Below the pieces are notes generated by a model. The model saw only the letters and a program-made list of their open reading frames with translations, was not told where the DNA came from and searched no databases. Made by a program: the position numbers and the translations under genes. DNA of 64,000 bases from Certhia americana (taxonomy: Eukaryota > Chordata > Aves > Passeriformes > Certhiidae): the NCBI GenBank assembly GCA_018697195.1, contig CM031879.1, forward strand, positions 24,311,344 to 24,375,343, in the 5' to 3' direction. Of this stretch, positions 1-13,422 are shown in pieces. Every line of letters starts with the position of its first letter. The first letter of the stretch is position 1.

Positions 1-60
1 AGAGTTAAGAAATTGGAACAAAATTTTGAGTGAACTTTGCGTCCTGTGATTAAAGGCCTA

Positions 61-111
<51 letters not shown>

Positions 112-162
112 CAAAAAAAAAAAAAATTTTTGAAAAATTTATAAGTAATAAAAAAAAAAAAA
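61..162. repeat. Poly(A) runs
   Basis: A run of about 49 A at 62-110, then a 14-A run to 126 and a third run of about 17 A near 150-166, separated by short AT-rich sequence. No upstream retrogene is visible because the window starts at 1. Confidence 0.95.
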
Positions 163-3100
163 AAAATAGACAGCCAGTTGTCTGGCACGACATTTAACAA
201 AGTTACAAAGGAATAATGCAGAACAGTTTATCAGACTGTTCTCTGTAAGTAAGCTTTTAAAAGTCTTGTGCATCATCAATTAAACAAATAAATTAAAGAA
301 TTGTGGACATTTCTAAGTGCATGGAGTACAAATCTCTCCAGCACATATAAAACCAAGCAGAACTAAGCAGTTTGGTGCAACAAATGCTGTCAGATGTGTT
401 CTATCATAATAACATAATGGTTCACATGTTGTAACTGAGAAGTGAAATGAGCAAATAAATTTGCTTCTCAATCCTGTAGAAAGATATATTTTATAAACAT
501 AAGGGATATTTATTCACCTTATAGCTATATCCACAAATCTAGATGGATGATCACAGTCCTTTTGTTTCATCTGCTTTGGGAAACAGTTGTCATGGCATAC
601 TAAGAATTCTCATTGTTTGTTCACTGGTGCTTTACTGGGCGGCATTAATCTCTTCCAGTAAAAACTCTCCATTTCTAAAGGAGAGCAGTAAGTGGTGGAA
701 TTTGTCATCCAAACATCATATTTGATTGGCTTTTATTTTATCAGGCAAATCCTTTTGCAAAGAAAAGGGATGGGGGCGTATTTTGTGCTGCCTTAACAGC
801 AGACTCTGAAACACTCACTCAGGGTTCTAATGACATTGAGTGGCCACTAACTCCTGAACCAGCTGTTGCAATCCAGAAGTCTCTGTCCAGAGTGGAAATA
901 AGGTTATGCACAGTTATGAATGTCACGATCTAAGTATGTGACAATCTAAGTTTCACATGAAGAACGGCAAACATGGGTATTAAATTCCTCCCATAGATGT
1001 TTCTAGGCTCAGAAAGCAGCAGGCTTCAGCTAAGTCAATCACTAGTAGAGAAAATGCTGATCCAGTATCTGACATTAATTCAATAGCCTGAGGCTGCTTT
1101 CATAATGCAGAAGAAATATTAGCAAAACACAGGATTGCATCTGCAAGGTATTTCAGACAGATTCTGTACACATTCAGAACATTAGCATATGGCAGAGAGG
1201 TTTCAATTGTTTGTTGGTTAGACTGGGAACTACAACAGACACAAAATGTCCAGCCTTTCTACATCCCATCTTTTTTATGGAATTTATTGTGAAAAGTATA
1301 GTTTATGGGGTAGATGCACAGCAGTGACATGAGCTTGGTTTGTGCATTTTAAAACTTCATAAATGTTTTTAGGCTTTGCTTTTAGCTGCACTTGTTTTGT
1401 TTATGTGATGTGAACAATGTTTGAAATCCCTTAACACTTTTATGTCTGCCACCATCAACTTCATTGGGATAGTAAAGGACTTATTCTGATGCTAGTGACA
1501 AGTCTGATGCAAGCAGTTACTCCTCTCTGATAAGAAATGCAATTATTTTCAATAACAGAATTTTGAGTAACATAAATTTCCAATAAAAACTTAATAGAAT
1601 AACTAAAAAAAACCAACAATCAAGGGGTTCAAACAAAGTTCTGTGGAGTCCTCCTTTTATTTTGTCTCTTGAATTAAATTAATAACGTTTACTTCTAATA
1701 GTCAGTTTAAGAACCAAAAAATTTCTTCTGTGATGTGAAACCTTTAACATGTCCATTTTTGAAAAGGAGTGCAAGATACATGCTGGCCTTATCTACCAAA
1801 ATGGTGCATAAACAACACACCTCAGACACTGCAGAGCTTTTTGACGTTCATATTGAATTTTTGGTTTCAAAGACTTTAATCCAAAAATGAAATGTAACTG
1901 AGGAATTACTAAGGTTTTGCAGAGAAAGCATAAGAAAATTCAGGGATGAGCAAGTTGGTATTCACTATATAACAAAAAGAAAGAGAAAATTTTATTAATG
2001 AGGTTATTAAACAAAGTAGAGTGAATGGCTAAGGACAGGCCCTGCACTTCTGTAGTAGTGGTCCTGTCTCCTTCCTCCCTCCCTTAGTATAGCCAGTTCC
2101 TCTTCCACCAACAAAGACAAGGACATTTTCATCACATGCAGAAAGGCATGCACTCCTTTCTTCAGTTTAACTTTTCTTATCTCTTAAATCTACCACGTCT
2201 TATTGTTATACTGCTGAGACGTGCTAAGCACATACAATGAGCAGGATATACAAAAGATTTTGTTTTCTTTAAGACTTAAACACCACTGTTGCTTCAAGAT
2301 TCAAATACTTTAAAATTTTCATTATCAAACTGTTTTCTAATATGCAATGCACATGAAACATAGTAGGTTGGCCATACAGTCAGGTAGTCACTTTTTCCTT
2401 TTTGTTTGTAGCAGGGAAGACATCAGATGCCCCCGGTCAGATTCAGTTCCCTGATTGTAGAACATATCCTCATTACAGATGTGGTGTGGCATCTCACTTC
2501 CCACTGCCAATCCAGGGGGGCATGAGGACTGTCTGAAGTAAAGCCTCCTGAAGATTTCTTGGAAATGAAAAATATGTTAAATGGCCATTAGGAAAGCATG
2601 TTTAAGCAGCCGAATGCAGACTCACTTAGGAGTCACTTTGAGACTGACAGTCACAGTTTGGAAGGAGAGTGAGATCACATAGTAGGACACCTGCTAAAAT
2701 TAATGTTATATATATTAGAGTGACACACTTACCCCCATTCCCATTTAGGGGCTAAAACCTTGCAACATTAAGGAAATTAGGAGATAGTATCACCTCCATT
2801 TTGTAATTAATGAAGCTGAAGTGAACAGGATTAAGGACTGGGCTTTGATTTCATGCTAGAGCAGTGTATTTCTGAAAGACAAGCACCATGGTCTAGAGAG
2901 GGCACTCTGGCCTCAAGGCTTGGGTAATTGTCCAAAATTTTAGGACAGTTCAGGATGCTACATAAGCAGAGAACTTGTGCCAAACCACTCTGTAGTCTAG
3001 CAGCTGTAGATATCCTGAATTTTTTTTCTGATAGTCATCATTAAAAGTGTTTGCTTCATTTCTATGTGTTGTTGTTGCTCTTTGGACAGTTGTTGTTGAG

Positions 3101-3404
3101 TCAGTGGTGTTTTGACATTGTTGTTAAGCCCTAACCTTTGAGGGTATCTAAGTACTTAAACCCCTCATTGCTCATGATGTCCATGTCCAGGCACTGGCCA
3201 TGGGGGTGCAGAGCAGCATCTGTGAGGAGAGGCCAGGGCTGCTCCAGGTAGGACACAGGCACTTGCCCACCTGCCCCAGATGGTGGTGGTGCCTCAGGGA
3301 AACAGATCCAAGAAAAGGCAAAATACCTGATGAAGCAGAGTGAGAAACAGCCTTGCAAACAACCAGGTCAGAGACCCATGTTTGAGACGTTGGTGAAGAA
3401 CTAC
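163..3404. other. Non-coding AT-rich sequence
   Basis: No gene, LTR or CR1 recognised. Open frames here (543-725 plus, 3131-3358 minus) are short, without recognisable domains or splice context, and look like chance. Confidence 0.6.
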
Positions 3405-3594
3405 GTTAATTGACCACAAATTAAATTAATCTGCCCCGAGTGGAGTCTGTTTTGTCCGTGACAATAATTGGTGTGATCTTGTTATCCTCTCAACCCATGG
3501 GCTTTTTTTTTTTTTTTTGTTTCCCCTGTCCTGTTGAGGAGGTGCAGTGAGTGAGTGGACAGATGGGCATCCGTCAGTGAGATCAGGTCAGCCA
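3405..3594 (+). mobile_element. Decayed LTR 3'-end fragment
   Basis: The stretch GAGTGGAGTCTGTTTTGTCC with following sequence, a T-rich run, then TTTCCCCTGTCCTG and a GTGAGTGAGTGG block, resembles the 3' end of the avian LTR family whose other copies lie on the minus strand at 9293-10085 and 43585-44822. The reverse complement of the 9.4-kb copy contains the corresponding TCGAGTCCATTTTACCCAC. The end has diverged and no TSD is visible. The minus-strand open frame across this segment (3482-4033) is explained by the repeat. Confidence 0.5.
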
Positions 3595-4981
3595 GCTCAT
3601 GTTTACAGTGAGTGGGAGTTACCCTGATTGCATTTAGGAACTTGATCACAGAATAGATTTGATGAAAGCTCAGCAGGGGATCTGTAAGTCTCCAAATCAT
3701 ACTGGAAGTTGTTAAAATTATTGTAGCACATCTATTTTCATGCACATTCCACAGGCTCCCCTGTTTGATGTATTTGCATGGCCCCATCTTGCACAAAACA
3801 GCTTTACCTACACCACACAGGCTGCTGCCTCTGTAGTGCCCTATAGTTTGTCTCTGCTTCCTAGGCACTGTACTCACAGCCACTTTGGATCCTATGCCCC
3901 ACTTCTGCTTGTGTCCTCCAGCCCCCAGCTCCCTCTTCTTCCCTAGAGGAGCACTTCTTCCCCAGCTATTCAGCACTGCAGCAGGCAGACCTGTGCACAG
4001 GGTCTTTGACCAGTTACAGCCCAAACTGAACAAATAACTGTTCAGATTACATTTCAGCCTGTGCAGGCATTTAAATGGATATTTGCCAGTGTGGGCTTTT
4101 ATTCTGATGTCAGTCTTCTACTCTACCCCTGGTTTTTATGACATTTTAAGAGCTTAATGTCTTCAAGACTTCATTTCAGTAAAATTTTGGGGAAATTGGC
4201 CAGTCACTTCAGAATATATTTGTGGTAGGGGAAATTACTCAGAGAGAGAGACAGAGAATCACAAAAAAAAAAAAAGAACCAAACAAGGAAAGCAGGCTAA
4301 CAGTCTATTGAGCTATAAGTCTTTTCAACTTTTATGCAGAGGAAAAATCTGCAAAAATTTCAGAGACAACAGGTGCCATCTACAGCATTTCATCTTGTTC
4401 TAAACAGCGTGAAATTGTATATTTGTACCTGTGACTCCTGCCATCTGCCCCTGAGATCAGGCTGAAGTACTATATGCTGGGACTGCATATTACATTATGA
4501 AATAATACATGCAGCAACCTTCAGTCTCCAGGGGCCACACTTTGGTTATTAAAGATGAAAGAGGCAACAATCTTCACCATTTGATTTCTGGCATAGAAAC
4601 TTCTCCCTGTGCAAGGGATTAACCGTATTTCTAAAAATTATTTTCTATAGCTGTTACGTATGTATTATGTCAACTTGGTGGAATCATTTTCTTAAGAAAG
4701 AATGGAACTATGCATCAAAACCATGTTGAAAGGAAAAATTCAAAAGTTATTATAGAATTAATGCAACTGCCTTTTATGCTGGGTGGGCAAATAATAACCT
4801 CACCAAGAATATAATAACCTCACCTTGGGAATATATTAAAATATGTGACTGGCATCTCAGTGCTTCCCCCTCCATATTTGAGCCAAGAAACTGTCTGTGC
4901 CCCTTAGCCAACTCATCATGCCTTATCTGAGAGTGTCTTTCTTCTTTCTGAAATTTGAAAGCATTATTGCAAATATGAATG

Positions 4982-5028
4982 TGTATTTTTATTGAACTGT
5001 ATTTTTATTGAACTGTATTTTTATTGAC
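4982..5028. repeat. Minisatellite, 16-bp unit x 3
   Basis: The unit TGTATTTTTATTGAAC starts at 4982, 4998 and 5014; the last copy lacks one base. A local tandem duplication without coding content. Confidence 0.9.
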
Positions 5029-5911
5029 ATTCCATTTCTATTAAGTACTCGGCAAATATACTCGGCAAAAGGTAGGGAATCAGACAACTAAGAGGCTCAT
5101 TTTCCCAAGCTCCCTCAGGCTAGTCACGGAATCACAGACCCTTTCAGGCTGTGCAGGAGCTCTGTACTTAATGCTCATTAGCAGCAGGATATGTCAGCTC
5201 TGGAGAAGAACCAGGGTAGCAGAGCTGCATGGTTCCGCTCTCCAGGCTAGCACAGATGGCTCCACAAACCTTGCTTTGTACTGCACAGTTGTATCCTGAA
5301 AACCCCAGTCAACAGAAAAGGGAAAAATAGCCCTCTTTGGAAGTTGGTTAGAAGTCAGAAATCCAGCCTTTCTAATGCCATTCATACTGCTCTATGCATG
5401 CAAAATGAAGGACAGTCATTATGGTGACTTGACAGATGTCACAAAAGTGCAAAATGGGGATTGGCCTTAATAGTCCTGCAAACTACCACAGGATTTATAA
5501 AGTGGTATCTAGACCCAAAGGAACATAACTCACCAGTTTCATGGGACTTCAATATTTCAGAGACACTGACACAGCTATATGTATACTCTAATTTGCACTT
5601 TCTGTAATTGTTTCAATTTTTTCTTCCCCATCAGAATTAAAGCGTTCCACTTTGGGAGCTGGTAGGATCTTAAAGAAATTAGAAAATATCACAGAAAATT
5701 TTTAGAGTTTACTTAATACCCATTATGTGATTTATATGTTTCCTACCTTGAGTTTAGAAAAGGAGTTGAGGCAAAAAGGCCAATTTTATCACACATTAAA
5801 CATTCACTGTGTTGGGAGGTAGCCTGTTCCTTTCATTTCACTGGTAAAAAGGAGAGCAACTCCCCTGAGATTCCTGAAGCAGGCCTGGGCTAGTAAACAA
5901 CCTCAGAAAGG

Positions 5912-5936
5912 TGAAATGAAATGAAATGAAATGAAT
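5912..5936. repeat. (AAATG)n microsatellite
   Basis: About four to five copies of GAAAT/AAATG in a row. A simple repeat. Confidence 0.9.
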
Positions 5937-7930
5937 ATAAAAGTTAATTCCATCCAAGAGTGCTCCATCTTCACCCACATACTTTCCAGTCAGAAAACCT
6001 GGCCAGTGTGAGCAAAGCAGTGAACCATTATTTTTAAGACATGCTAGAAATTTTCTTCCTGTTTTCTCTTCCCCCACACCTATGGGCAGAGGAGCGTCCT
6101 TGACGCACAATGCCTCCAAGGGCTGCTTTTGTGGTGCTTCAGCCACTTGTCTTACACAGGGCTGTGTCTAAAGACACAGACATGCCAGAATGGCTAGCAA
6201 CAACCATCAGCAATGTAGTCATTAAGAACATTCAACTAACAGAAAAAAACACGATGGCTTCACTGACTGAGAGGAAGAAAGTATGAGCTATGCATAAAAA
6301 TTAACTTAGTTTGCAAAATGAATTTTAATGCACCAAGACCTTTTTAGGTCTGCATGGTATTGGTCATCACACAGGGAAAGTACTTTAAATATGATTTTCA
6401 TCTTCATCCTTTTAAATCCTCATATATGGATTTCACTTGCACTCTTTATAAAAATTTTGATCTTCAGGAAAACTCTACTAAAATATGACTGCAAATAAGA
6501 CACAGGAATAAGCAATTCCCAACCAGTTTAAAACATTTTTTTCTCTTTGTCCTCCCTACTCCAAATCTCTTCAGATTATGTGTAGTAGAAATGGAAGGCA
6601 GAGTGTCTTGTGGTATGGATTCTCATTTAATTAAAAAAGCCAACACCTGCATATTTTGGCCAATAAAGCACTCTACTTTTGCCAAACTATCTGATCTCTT
6701 AGTGTCCTTCTTGAAACAGATGTAGAGCCTCCAGCAGCATTTGAGTGTTTTGGATGTGTGAGACCATGAATTCTTTAAAGTGTAGAGTTTCCTTTAATTT
6801 GAATGAGTTAATTAGATACACCTAAGGAATTGGAGGACTACAGGTGAAATAAAAAGGTAACGAGGCTACAATATGAATGGTGTATGACAGGCTTGGTTCT
6901 CTGAAGGTTCAAATGTGAGAATGCAGAATGTGCTCTTCTGCTCTCAATAAATTTGAAAAAACTAATTTAACATTTGCCTACCTATTTTAGCTTCTCCTGA
7001 ACATAAATGACTATATATTATTCATAATATTTCCTTCATTTTGATTTGATCTTCCCACTGGACTCTTAATAAGTCTTGGTTTTAGTTAGGCCAGCTGCAT
7101 CTCATAAAGTAATGGAAGCACAACTTTAAAACAATGATTTCGAAAGAGTAAGTCCAGCCTCACATGAAGAAACTTATCATGAAAAATGATTTGACATTAA
7201 TGTTTGAAACTTTGCATTTCTGTAATGTGATAAGTGAGAATATTTTCCTCTTGCTGCAATTCTTATAGGACAAAATGTTCATTTAATACAAAATTTAATA
7301 GAGCAGAATGTGCTCATGAAATGTGAAAAGATTAGAAAAAGTTATGCAGCATACATTTCAATGCAACTTTTCCCACACATCTATTTTAGTTAATGCAGAC
7401 CACCTGTTAGCTATCTGCCTCATGTGACTAGACAAAAGTATCATGTATCTGCTGTGGCTGGGCCACTTTGAATACCAAGGAGGAATAGCACTTGTCATTC
7501 ATGTCATTGGCTTGACAGAAGATAGCAGTCCAATTTTCTGATAGCTGGTATGTATCACTAGGACAGGATTCACTGCTGAATTGTCATTTGTCATTTAAAG
7601 GCACAACAGTTATTACATTTCTTGTTAAAACATTTGAGAGGTACCCTAATGATGTGTAAGTAATGCTTATCAACACATTGAGATTAATAATGATTCACCA
7701 CAAACAAATATGTTTCAAATAAGTAATTTATTTGCATAGACACTCCATGCAAGTAAGTGTGAGCTCAGTCCACATTCCCAGGTAATCTTGTTTCAGTTGA
7801 ATAAACAGGGATCTAGACATGAATAACAAGAATTCATGAATAATAACAATTAACAAACAGTATTCATTATCTATTCATCCACAAGTTGATAAAATGCAGC
7901 TACATCGCTAAACTGCAATTTCTGAAAATT

Positions 7931-8515
7931 ACAGAATGACAGAATAGTTAGTGTTGGAAGGGACTTCTGGGGATCCTCTAGTCCAATCCCTCTGACATGA
8001 CTCACCTAGGGCAGGTTACACAGGTGGGTTTTGAATGTCTCCAGGGAGTGAGACTCCATGATCTCCCTAGGTAGCTCATTCCAGGCCTTTACCAACCTCA
8101 ACATAAAGTTCTTCATCATGCCATGGTTGAACTTCATGTGTTTTAGTTTATGGCCACTACTCCTTGTCTTGTCACTGAGCACAACCAAAAAGAGTCTAGA
8201 ACTATCCTCTTGACACCCGCCTTTGAGATATTTGTATGCCTCAGTGTTCTCCAGACTACACAGGCCCAGCTCCTGCAGTGTGTCCTTATAAGAGAGATGC
8301 TTCAGACCCCAAATGATCTTTATAGCCTCTAAGGGACCTTCTCCAGTAGCTCCTTGTCTTATAATGAGGAGCCCAAACTGAACATAGAGCTCCAGATGTG
8401 GCCCCAGGAGGGCTGAGGAGAGGGGTAGGATCACTTCCCTTGACCTGCTGGCCATACTCTTCCTGAGGCACCCCAGGTTACCATCAGCCCTCCCTACAAA
8501 ATTTGGCAAAAGCAT
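7931..8515 (-). mobile_element. CR1 LINE 3' portion, minus strand
   Basis: The plus-strand start ACAGAATGACAGAATAGTT followed by TTGGAAGGGACTTCTGG is the reverse complement of a CR1 3' end. The minus strand keeps a 169-codon open frame with CR1 ORF2 C-terminal features (NLGCLRKSMASRSREVILPL, then LVKAWNELPREIMESHSLE). It is 5'-truncated at about 8515, as usual for CR1. The open frame is a remnant of the polyprotein, not a host gene. Confidence 0.9.
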
Positions 8516-9292
8516 TTTTCAAAGCAAATACTCCACTAGAGCTGACATTTTGAATTGTATTTTTCTATATGACAGTCTTTATAATTCCATGGTTTACTCA
8601 CAAAATATTTATCTTTAAAAAGTAATAAAAACATGTTATGTACTGAATACAATTATTGGTTTATTTAATAACTTTTTTTAATGTAAAAATTACATTTCTA
8701 AGTGTACAAACATGAAACAAGATATGATTATGTGAAAACACATGGGTTTGTGAGATTTTGTGAACTGGATTAAAGAAACAGGAATGTCTGATGTGAGATA
8801 AACCTGTTTCAGTATTAATTTCCATTGCTGACAGATCTTAGTTTCCAAAACTATTTCCTACTTCCATATCTCATCATTGCATGAAACTGTCAATTAATTT
8901 TGAAATTTTCCTTCTGCCATTTTTAATTACATTAAATAAAACTATCAATATGCTACCTATCTTGCAGTAATTGGAACAGTTAACATTTTAAAGTTTGCTT
9001 GTGAAATTACTCTTATAATTACTTCTTACTCTAGCAGAAGATTTAAATATGTTCTATGAGTCTGCAGCAAATCAAAAGATTTGACACAATATTGTGTAGC
9101 TATAGCAAAGTTTGAATATATACGAAATAATTTTCTTTAGCTCTGTGTTCCAAAATTACTGTTCTACAGTTAAGATTTTGGCTGAGCATTGCATGATTCC
9201 CTCCCACTCATGTCTTTACCTAGTCCAGAATCACAGCATTTCCTGCCTGTCCCTCATTTAAATCTGTTATGAGTTTGCTAAAAGTCTGATAT

Positions 9293-10085
9293 TGTAGTGG
9301 TTTGACTCTGGCTGGATGCCAGGCACCTTCCAGAGCTGCTCTACCACAACTGGATAGTGGAAACAAAAGGTAACAAAAGATCCATGGGTTGAGATAAAGT
9401 CTGGGAGAGACATCCCCCACCAAATAGTGTTGTGGGTAAAATGGACTCGAGGATATTAATTGAATTCATTACTAACAAAATCAGAGCAGAATAATGAGAA
9501 TTAAAATACATCTTAAAAACACCTTCCCCCCACCCCTCCCTCCTTCCCAGCGCTACCTCCTACCCACAGCTGTGCAGGCACAGGGAATGGGGGCTATGGT
9601 CAGTTCATCACCTGCTGTTTCTGTCACCACTCAGGGAGAGGAGTCCTGCCCCTGCTCCAATGTAGGGCCCTCCCACAGGAGACAGTTCTCCATGAACTTC
9701 TGAGTTCATCATGAGTCCATCCCACAGGCAACAGTCCTCCCCAAACTGCTGCACTCTCCACCCTGTCTTCCCCAGGGTACAATCCTTCAGGCACAGCCTG
9801 CTCCAGTGTGTGTCCCCCACAAAGTCAAAACTCCTAGCAGGAAACCTGCTGCAGCATGGGCTCCTTCCTCCATGGGCCTGCAGGTCCCTGCTAGGAGCCT
9901 GGTCTAGCACAGACCTCGTATATAGTCACAGCCTCCTCTCAGGCATCCACCTGCTCTGGGGTAGGCTCTTCCACGGCTGCAGGTGGATCTCTGCATCTCC
10001 GTGGTCCTCTATAGGCTTCAGGGGAATCAGCTCTGGTGCTTGGAGCAGCTCCTCCCCCTCCTTCTCCACTGACCTTGGTGTCAGG
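9293..10085 (-). mobile_element. Avian ERV LTR, minus strand, truncated, with internal modules
   Basis: Read on the plus strand the element begins TGTAGTGGTTTGACTCTGG, i.e. the minus-strand LTR ends ...CCACTACA. The nested copy at 43585 begins almost identically (TGTAGTGAGTTGAGCTTGG), and the two also share AGCTCTGGTGCnTGGAGCA (10029 and 44523) and ACCTTGGTGTC. Between about 9655 and 9990 lie imperfect repeated modules of roughly 50-60 bp built from CCCACAGG, CAGTCCT and CTGCTCCAG words, a known style for this kind of long avian LTR. The far (LTR 5') end seen in the nested copy is missing here and no matching TSD is found, so the copy looks truncated. Open frames in both strands here are repeat shadows. 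Confidence 0.65.
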
Positions 10086-11049
10086 AGACCACTAAGGATA
10101 CCATAAATAACCTGCCAAGGCTTAGGAGCACCAACCAATTATCAGTGACTTGACAAACCTCTGCCTTTCTCCATAGTTTTACATTCAACTCCTGCTCAGA
10201 TTTTGGCCAGCACACAGGTCATGCCAAGGCCTGTTGCACATGCCCTGCAATGGCACTGGGACCAATGCCATTAGGTCAAAGTGATGGCAACACATAGGCA
10301 TGACACGGCTGCCAGAAAGGACTGCAGTCATAACACAGACACTGTCTGTCTCCTGCAGCCACAATCCTTGCATGCTGATTTACTGGCTCTTTTCTTCAGA
10401 ATCTGCTAACTCAAAGAAATTGGACAGACCAAACTTTAGAGCTTGAAGGTGCAAATTCTTCAGTTTACACAAGGATTTTTTGAAGCGGATCTAACAGCAG
10501 CTGGAGAGCTGGGGCTTTCATGCTTCCTGGGGAGGAATGTTACAGGGGATGCTACATTGTGATGGAAGAGGAAGAATAAACACTCTCACCATTGGCTAGA
10601 TTACTATTTTGCTTACAGGCACACAAGTCACAAGTTGTGAGCTGCAAGTAATAAATTAGAGAACTAGTAAGTCAGAAACTTCAAGAACTAAGAGATGAAT
10701 TAGTGAATTCAGTCTAGTGTGGACAAACGGGACCGAGCCCTGTAGGTTGTGTTTGTTTTCTTTTCTAATGAGCCCATATAATAGTTCATTCCACAGAAGA
10801 CCTCACCTGTAAATTTGTGAGATCCAAACAGACCATGACAGCAGTCATCTTTCTAGGTTTAACTGCCCATACTCAAGTTCTGCACTGATCTGGTGTAGCC
10901 ACATAACCTGGGATCCGATTTTGCAGAAGAGACCCAAGTGGATCTTGTTCAATCTCCTACTGCTTGATACAAAACTGGTTGGACAACTGGAGGCTAGATA
11001 GCACTGACAGTAGTTGATAGTTGACAAACACAGAAGGTTGTATAGAAGT
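10086..11049. other. Unassigned sequence after the 9.3-kb LTR
   Basis: About 1 kb of moderately GC-rich sequence that does not match the neighbouring LTR. It may be more old retroviral sequence (a GAAGAATAAACACTC poly(A)-like word lies at about 10571), but I cannot show it. No gene recognised. Confidence 0.4.
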
Positions 11050-11640
11050 TCCACTTTAGTCTGTCCTGGATTTAGTATTAACCAACATCTTCACCAAGAG
11101 TCTGAAGATTAAATAGAATGGCTTCCTATGCTGTTTCTATTACATTACTACAATGAATGCATTTCTGAAAGATAAAACTAAAAGGGTCTGCACATATCTA
11201 GGCTAATATCATTAGAGTTCAAATATCCTTAATAAACAAGAAATGATTTACTGAAAAACAGGAAAAAATTCACCATAAACAAATGCAGGTTCCTATTCTT
11301 AGCAATAATTGACTACAAAAATGTAGGCTGTACAGCATTTGAATTTTATAGCAGATCTTCAAAAACAGATTTTATGGATTACAATGGATCACAAACAACA
11401 TCCGTGAATAATAATGATAATGAATAATGATAATGTCCTACCCACAAGATAAAAACACCCAGCCATGCAAAGACTTATAATTAGGAATATGGGAAGACAA
11501 GAGAAATAGTCTCCTTGCTCTGTCTAACATGGATTAAGTTTCAGATTGAATATAGGATCCAGGACACAGAATTTCAAGAAAGTGGTAGCAATCTAAGCAT
11601 AAAACATATAGAGTCAATAAAAATGGAAAATTGTGGTTAT
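11050..11640 (+). mobile_element. Very old, degraded CR1-like LINE
   Basis: Scattered words in the right order match the RT C-terminal region of old CR1 elements: TTTAGTATTAACCAACATCT (RT region), TGGATCACAAAC, GAAGACAAGAGAAATAGTCT and TTTCAAGAAAGTGG followed by a run ending CAATAAAAATGG. Divergence is high and boundaries are vague. The 166-codon plus-strand open frame beginning at 11515 overlaps it and is probably a chance survivor of this repeat rather than a gene. Confidence 0.4.
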
Positions 11641-13422
11641 TTAGTCAAAGTTACAACTAACTTGGAAATGGCTTATGCTGCAGCAATAAACATTCATGCT
11701 GGACACAGGGAAAATCTTACTGACAATGGAGAAGCAAAGCCCTTGAACAGGTTGCATATTCCGAAGGGGAATATTCTGAACAGGGGATATTCTGAAGTCT
11801 TCTGTACAGGCAGCATATTAAAAATTGTTATAATAAATGCCTTTGTCAGAAAAGATATGATATATATTACAGTGCCCAAGCTGGATGTGGAAGGCCATTC
11901 TAGCCTGTTCCAAATGTTAGAAATAAAGTACCACAAGGTTGCAAGGAAAAATTATAATTTTGATTATTCTTGTTCTTGCTGTTTATTTGTATTACAAAAG
12001 CAGCATTCATCATGATGATGTTTGCTCAATTTTCATCCATTTAGGGTCCTTTTCCAAAGTCTTTCTTCTCTTAATGAAGCAGGATTTTTTTAAAAATCAT
12101 GACAAAGTCTAAAGATTAACAGACATATAACATATTTGATAGTTAAGTAAGCTGTCTTTACATGCAACAGGAAGACTTAAAAAAAAAAATCAATAAACAT
12201 GTATCAGATTCAATATTTAATCTCCCAACAAGAGAATAAGTATATTTTATGTTCTTTTACCCTTAAAGCTGTATATCAATATTATTAGGTTATATATTGT
12301 GTATATTCTCAGTATGGTTTCCTCAGCAACTATATTTTGGGTATCTTTGCTATGGCAACCAAAGATGATTGCTTATTTTACTGTTTCAATTAATAATCTA
12401 TGGCCTGAACCATAAAAGCAATAGTTAGATAATATATCTACAAAAGGCTAAATAAATATGTGTTACACAAGTGCAAGTTTTCTGAAAGAGTTATTTCTCT
12501 GATATAGGAATAATACATATGTATATGCATACATTGCACTAATTAGACTCTGTGTTTCAATGCTTAAAGTAGAAACACTGGGCACAGTTCTAACCTTATA
12601 CAGAGGAGGACACAATAGTAAGTTTTACAACATATGTGACAATCATCTATTTTACAAGAATCACATAATGTCAGAATCAACTCCTTTTATACAAAGGCAG
12701 GAGAATGAATTTCCCAGTATGCCCTTCTGCTCCAGTCTTGCCCTCAACTGTATGAGAACAAATCTATTAAGTCAAAGGAGTCTTTCTGTAAACTAAAATT
12801 GAATTTCTGACTTGAAACTAAGAAAACTGAAAGAGAATTGGGCCTTTGTCAATTTTGTTTGTAGAATTTCTAATCACACTTAGTTATTGTTACGTAACAG
12901 GCAAAGTATGTTTCCATAAGACTTCATAAAACTCAAGAGTATTTTAGATTTCAGGTTGGTAAGTACAAAAGCCAAACACATCTCTAAGTAAACATGTTTT
13001 TCTGTCTTTACTTTAAACAAATATAAAGAGCATTTAGATGATCTTAACCATTTTGCAATTTCCACTTATATAAGAATTATTTTATATATATTTTTTGCAG
13101 CTCTCCACGTTTCAGCACTCTGTCATCTGACTATGAAGTGGCTCACAATTTTAATTATAAATACAAGTCTAGAAGCCTGGTTTATGTTACCATTCTGGAC
13201 ATGAACATTGCTTTCATAAACTACATTTACACACCAAAACTTATATTAGCAATGCCCTTATATGGCATGCAAGTCAAATCATCCTCTCTTAGAAGTAAAT
13301 GGTCAGTCTATGTAATTTACCTTATGCATGGTCTGAGAATTAAAGCATCATACATTTGGGAAGTAATGCAAATCTAAATATATGGTCTTACTATAATAAT
13401 TCCATCATTCTTTGATATACAC

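Larger units (their letters stand above)
3595..7930. other. Non-coding sequence
   Basis: Apart from two small tandem repeats listed separately I see nothing. A possible CR1 scrap (CACGGAATCACAGACCC) near 5126 is too short to call. The open frames at 5194-5385 and 5838-6146 (minus) show no domain. Confidence 0.6.

Noticed and set aside
3482..4033. 183-codon minus-strand frame
   Set aside because: Its C-terminal half is the antisense of an LTR 3' end and a T-run (poly-Lys); no domain recognised.
5120..5160. Possible CR1 end (CGGAATCACAGACCC)
   Set aside because: Only about 15 bases resemble CR1 and the following sequence does not continue the match.
8006..8515. 169-codon minus-strand frame as a gene
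   Set aside because: It is the C-terminal part of a CR1 ORF2 in a 5'-truncated LINE.
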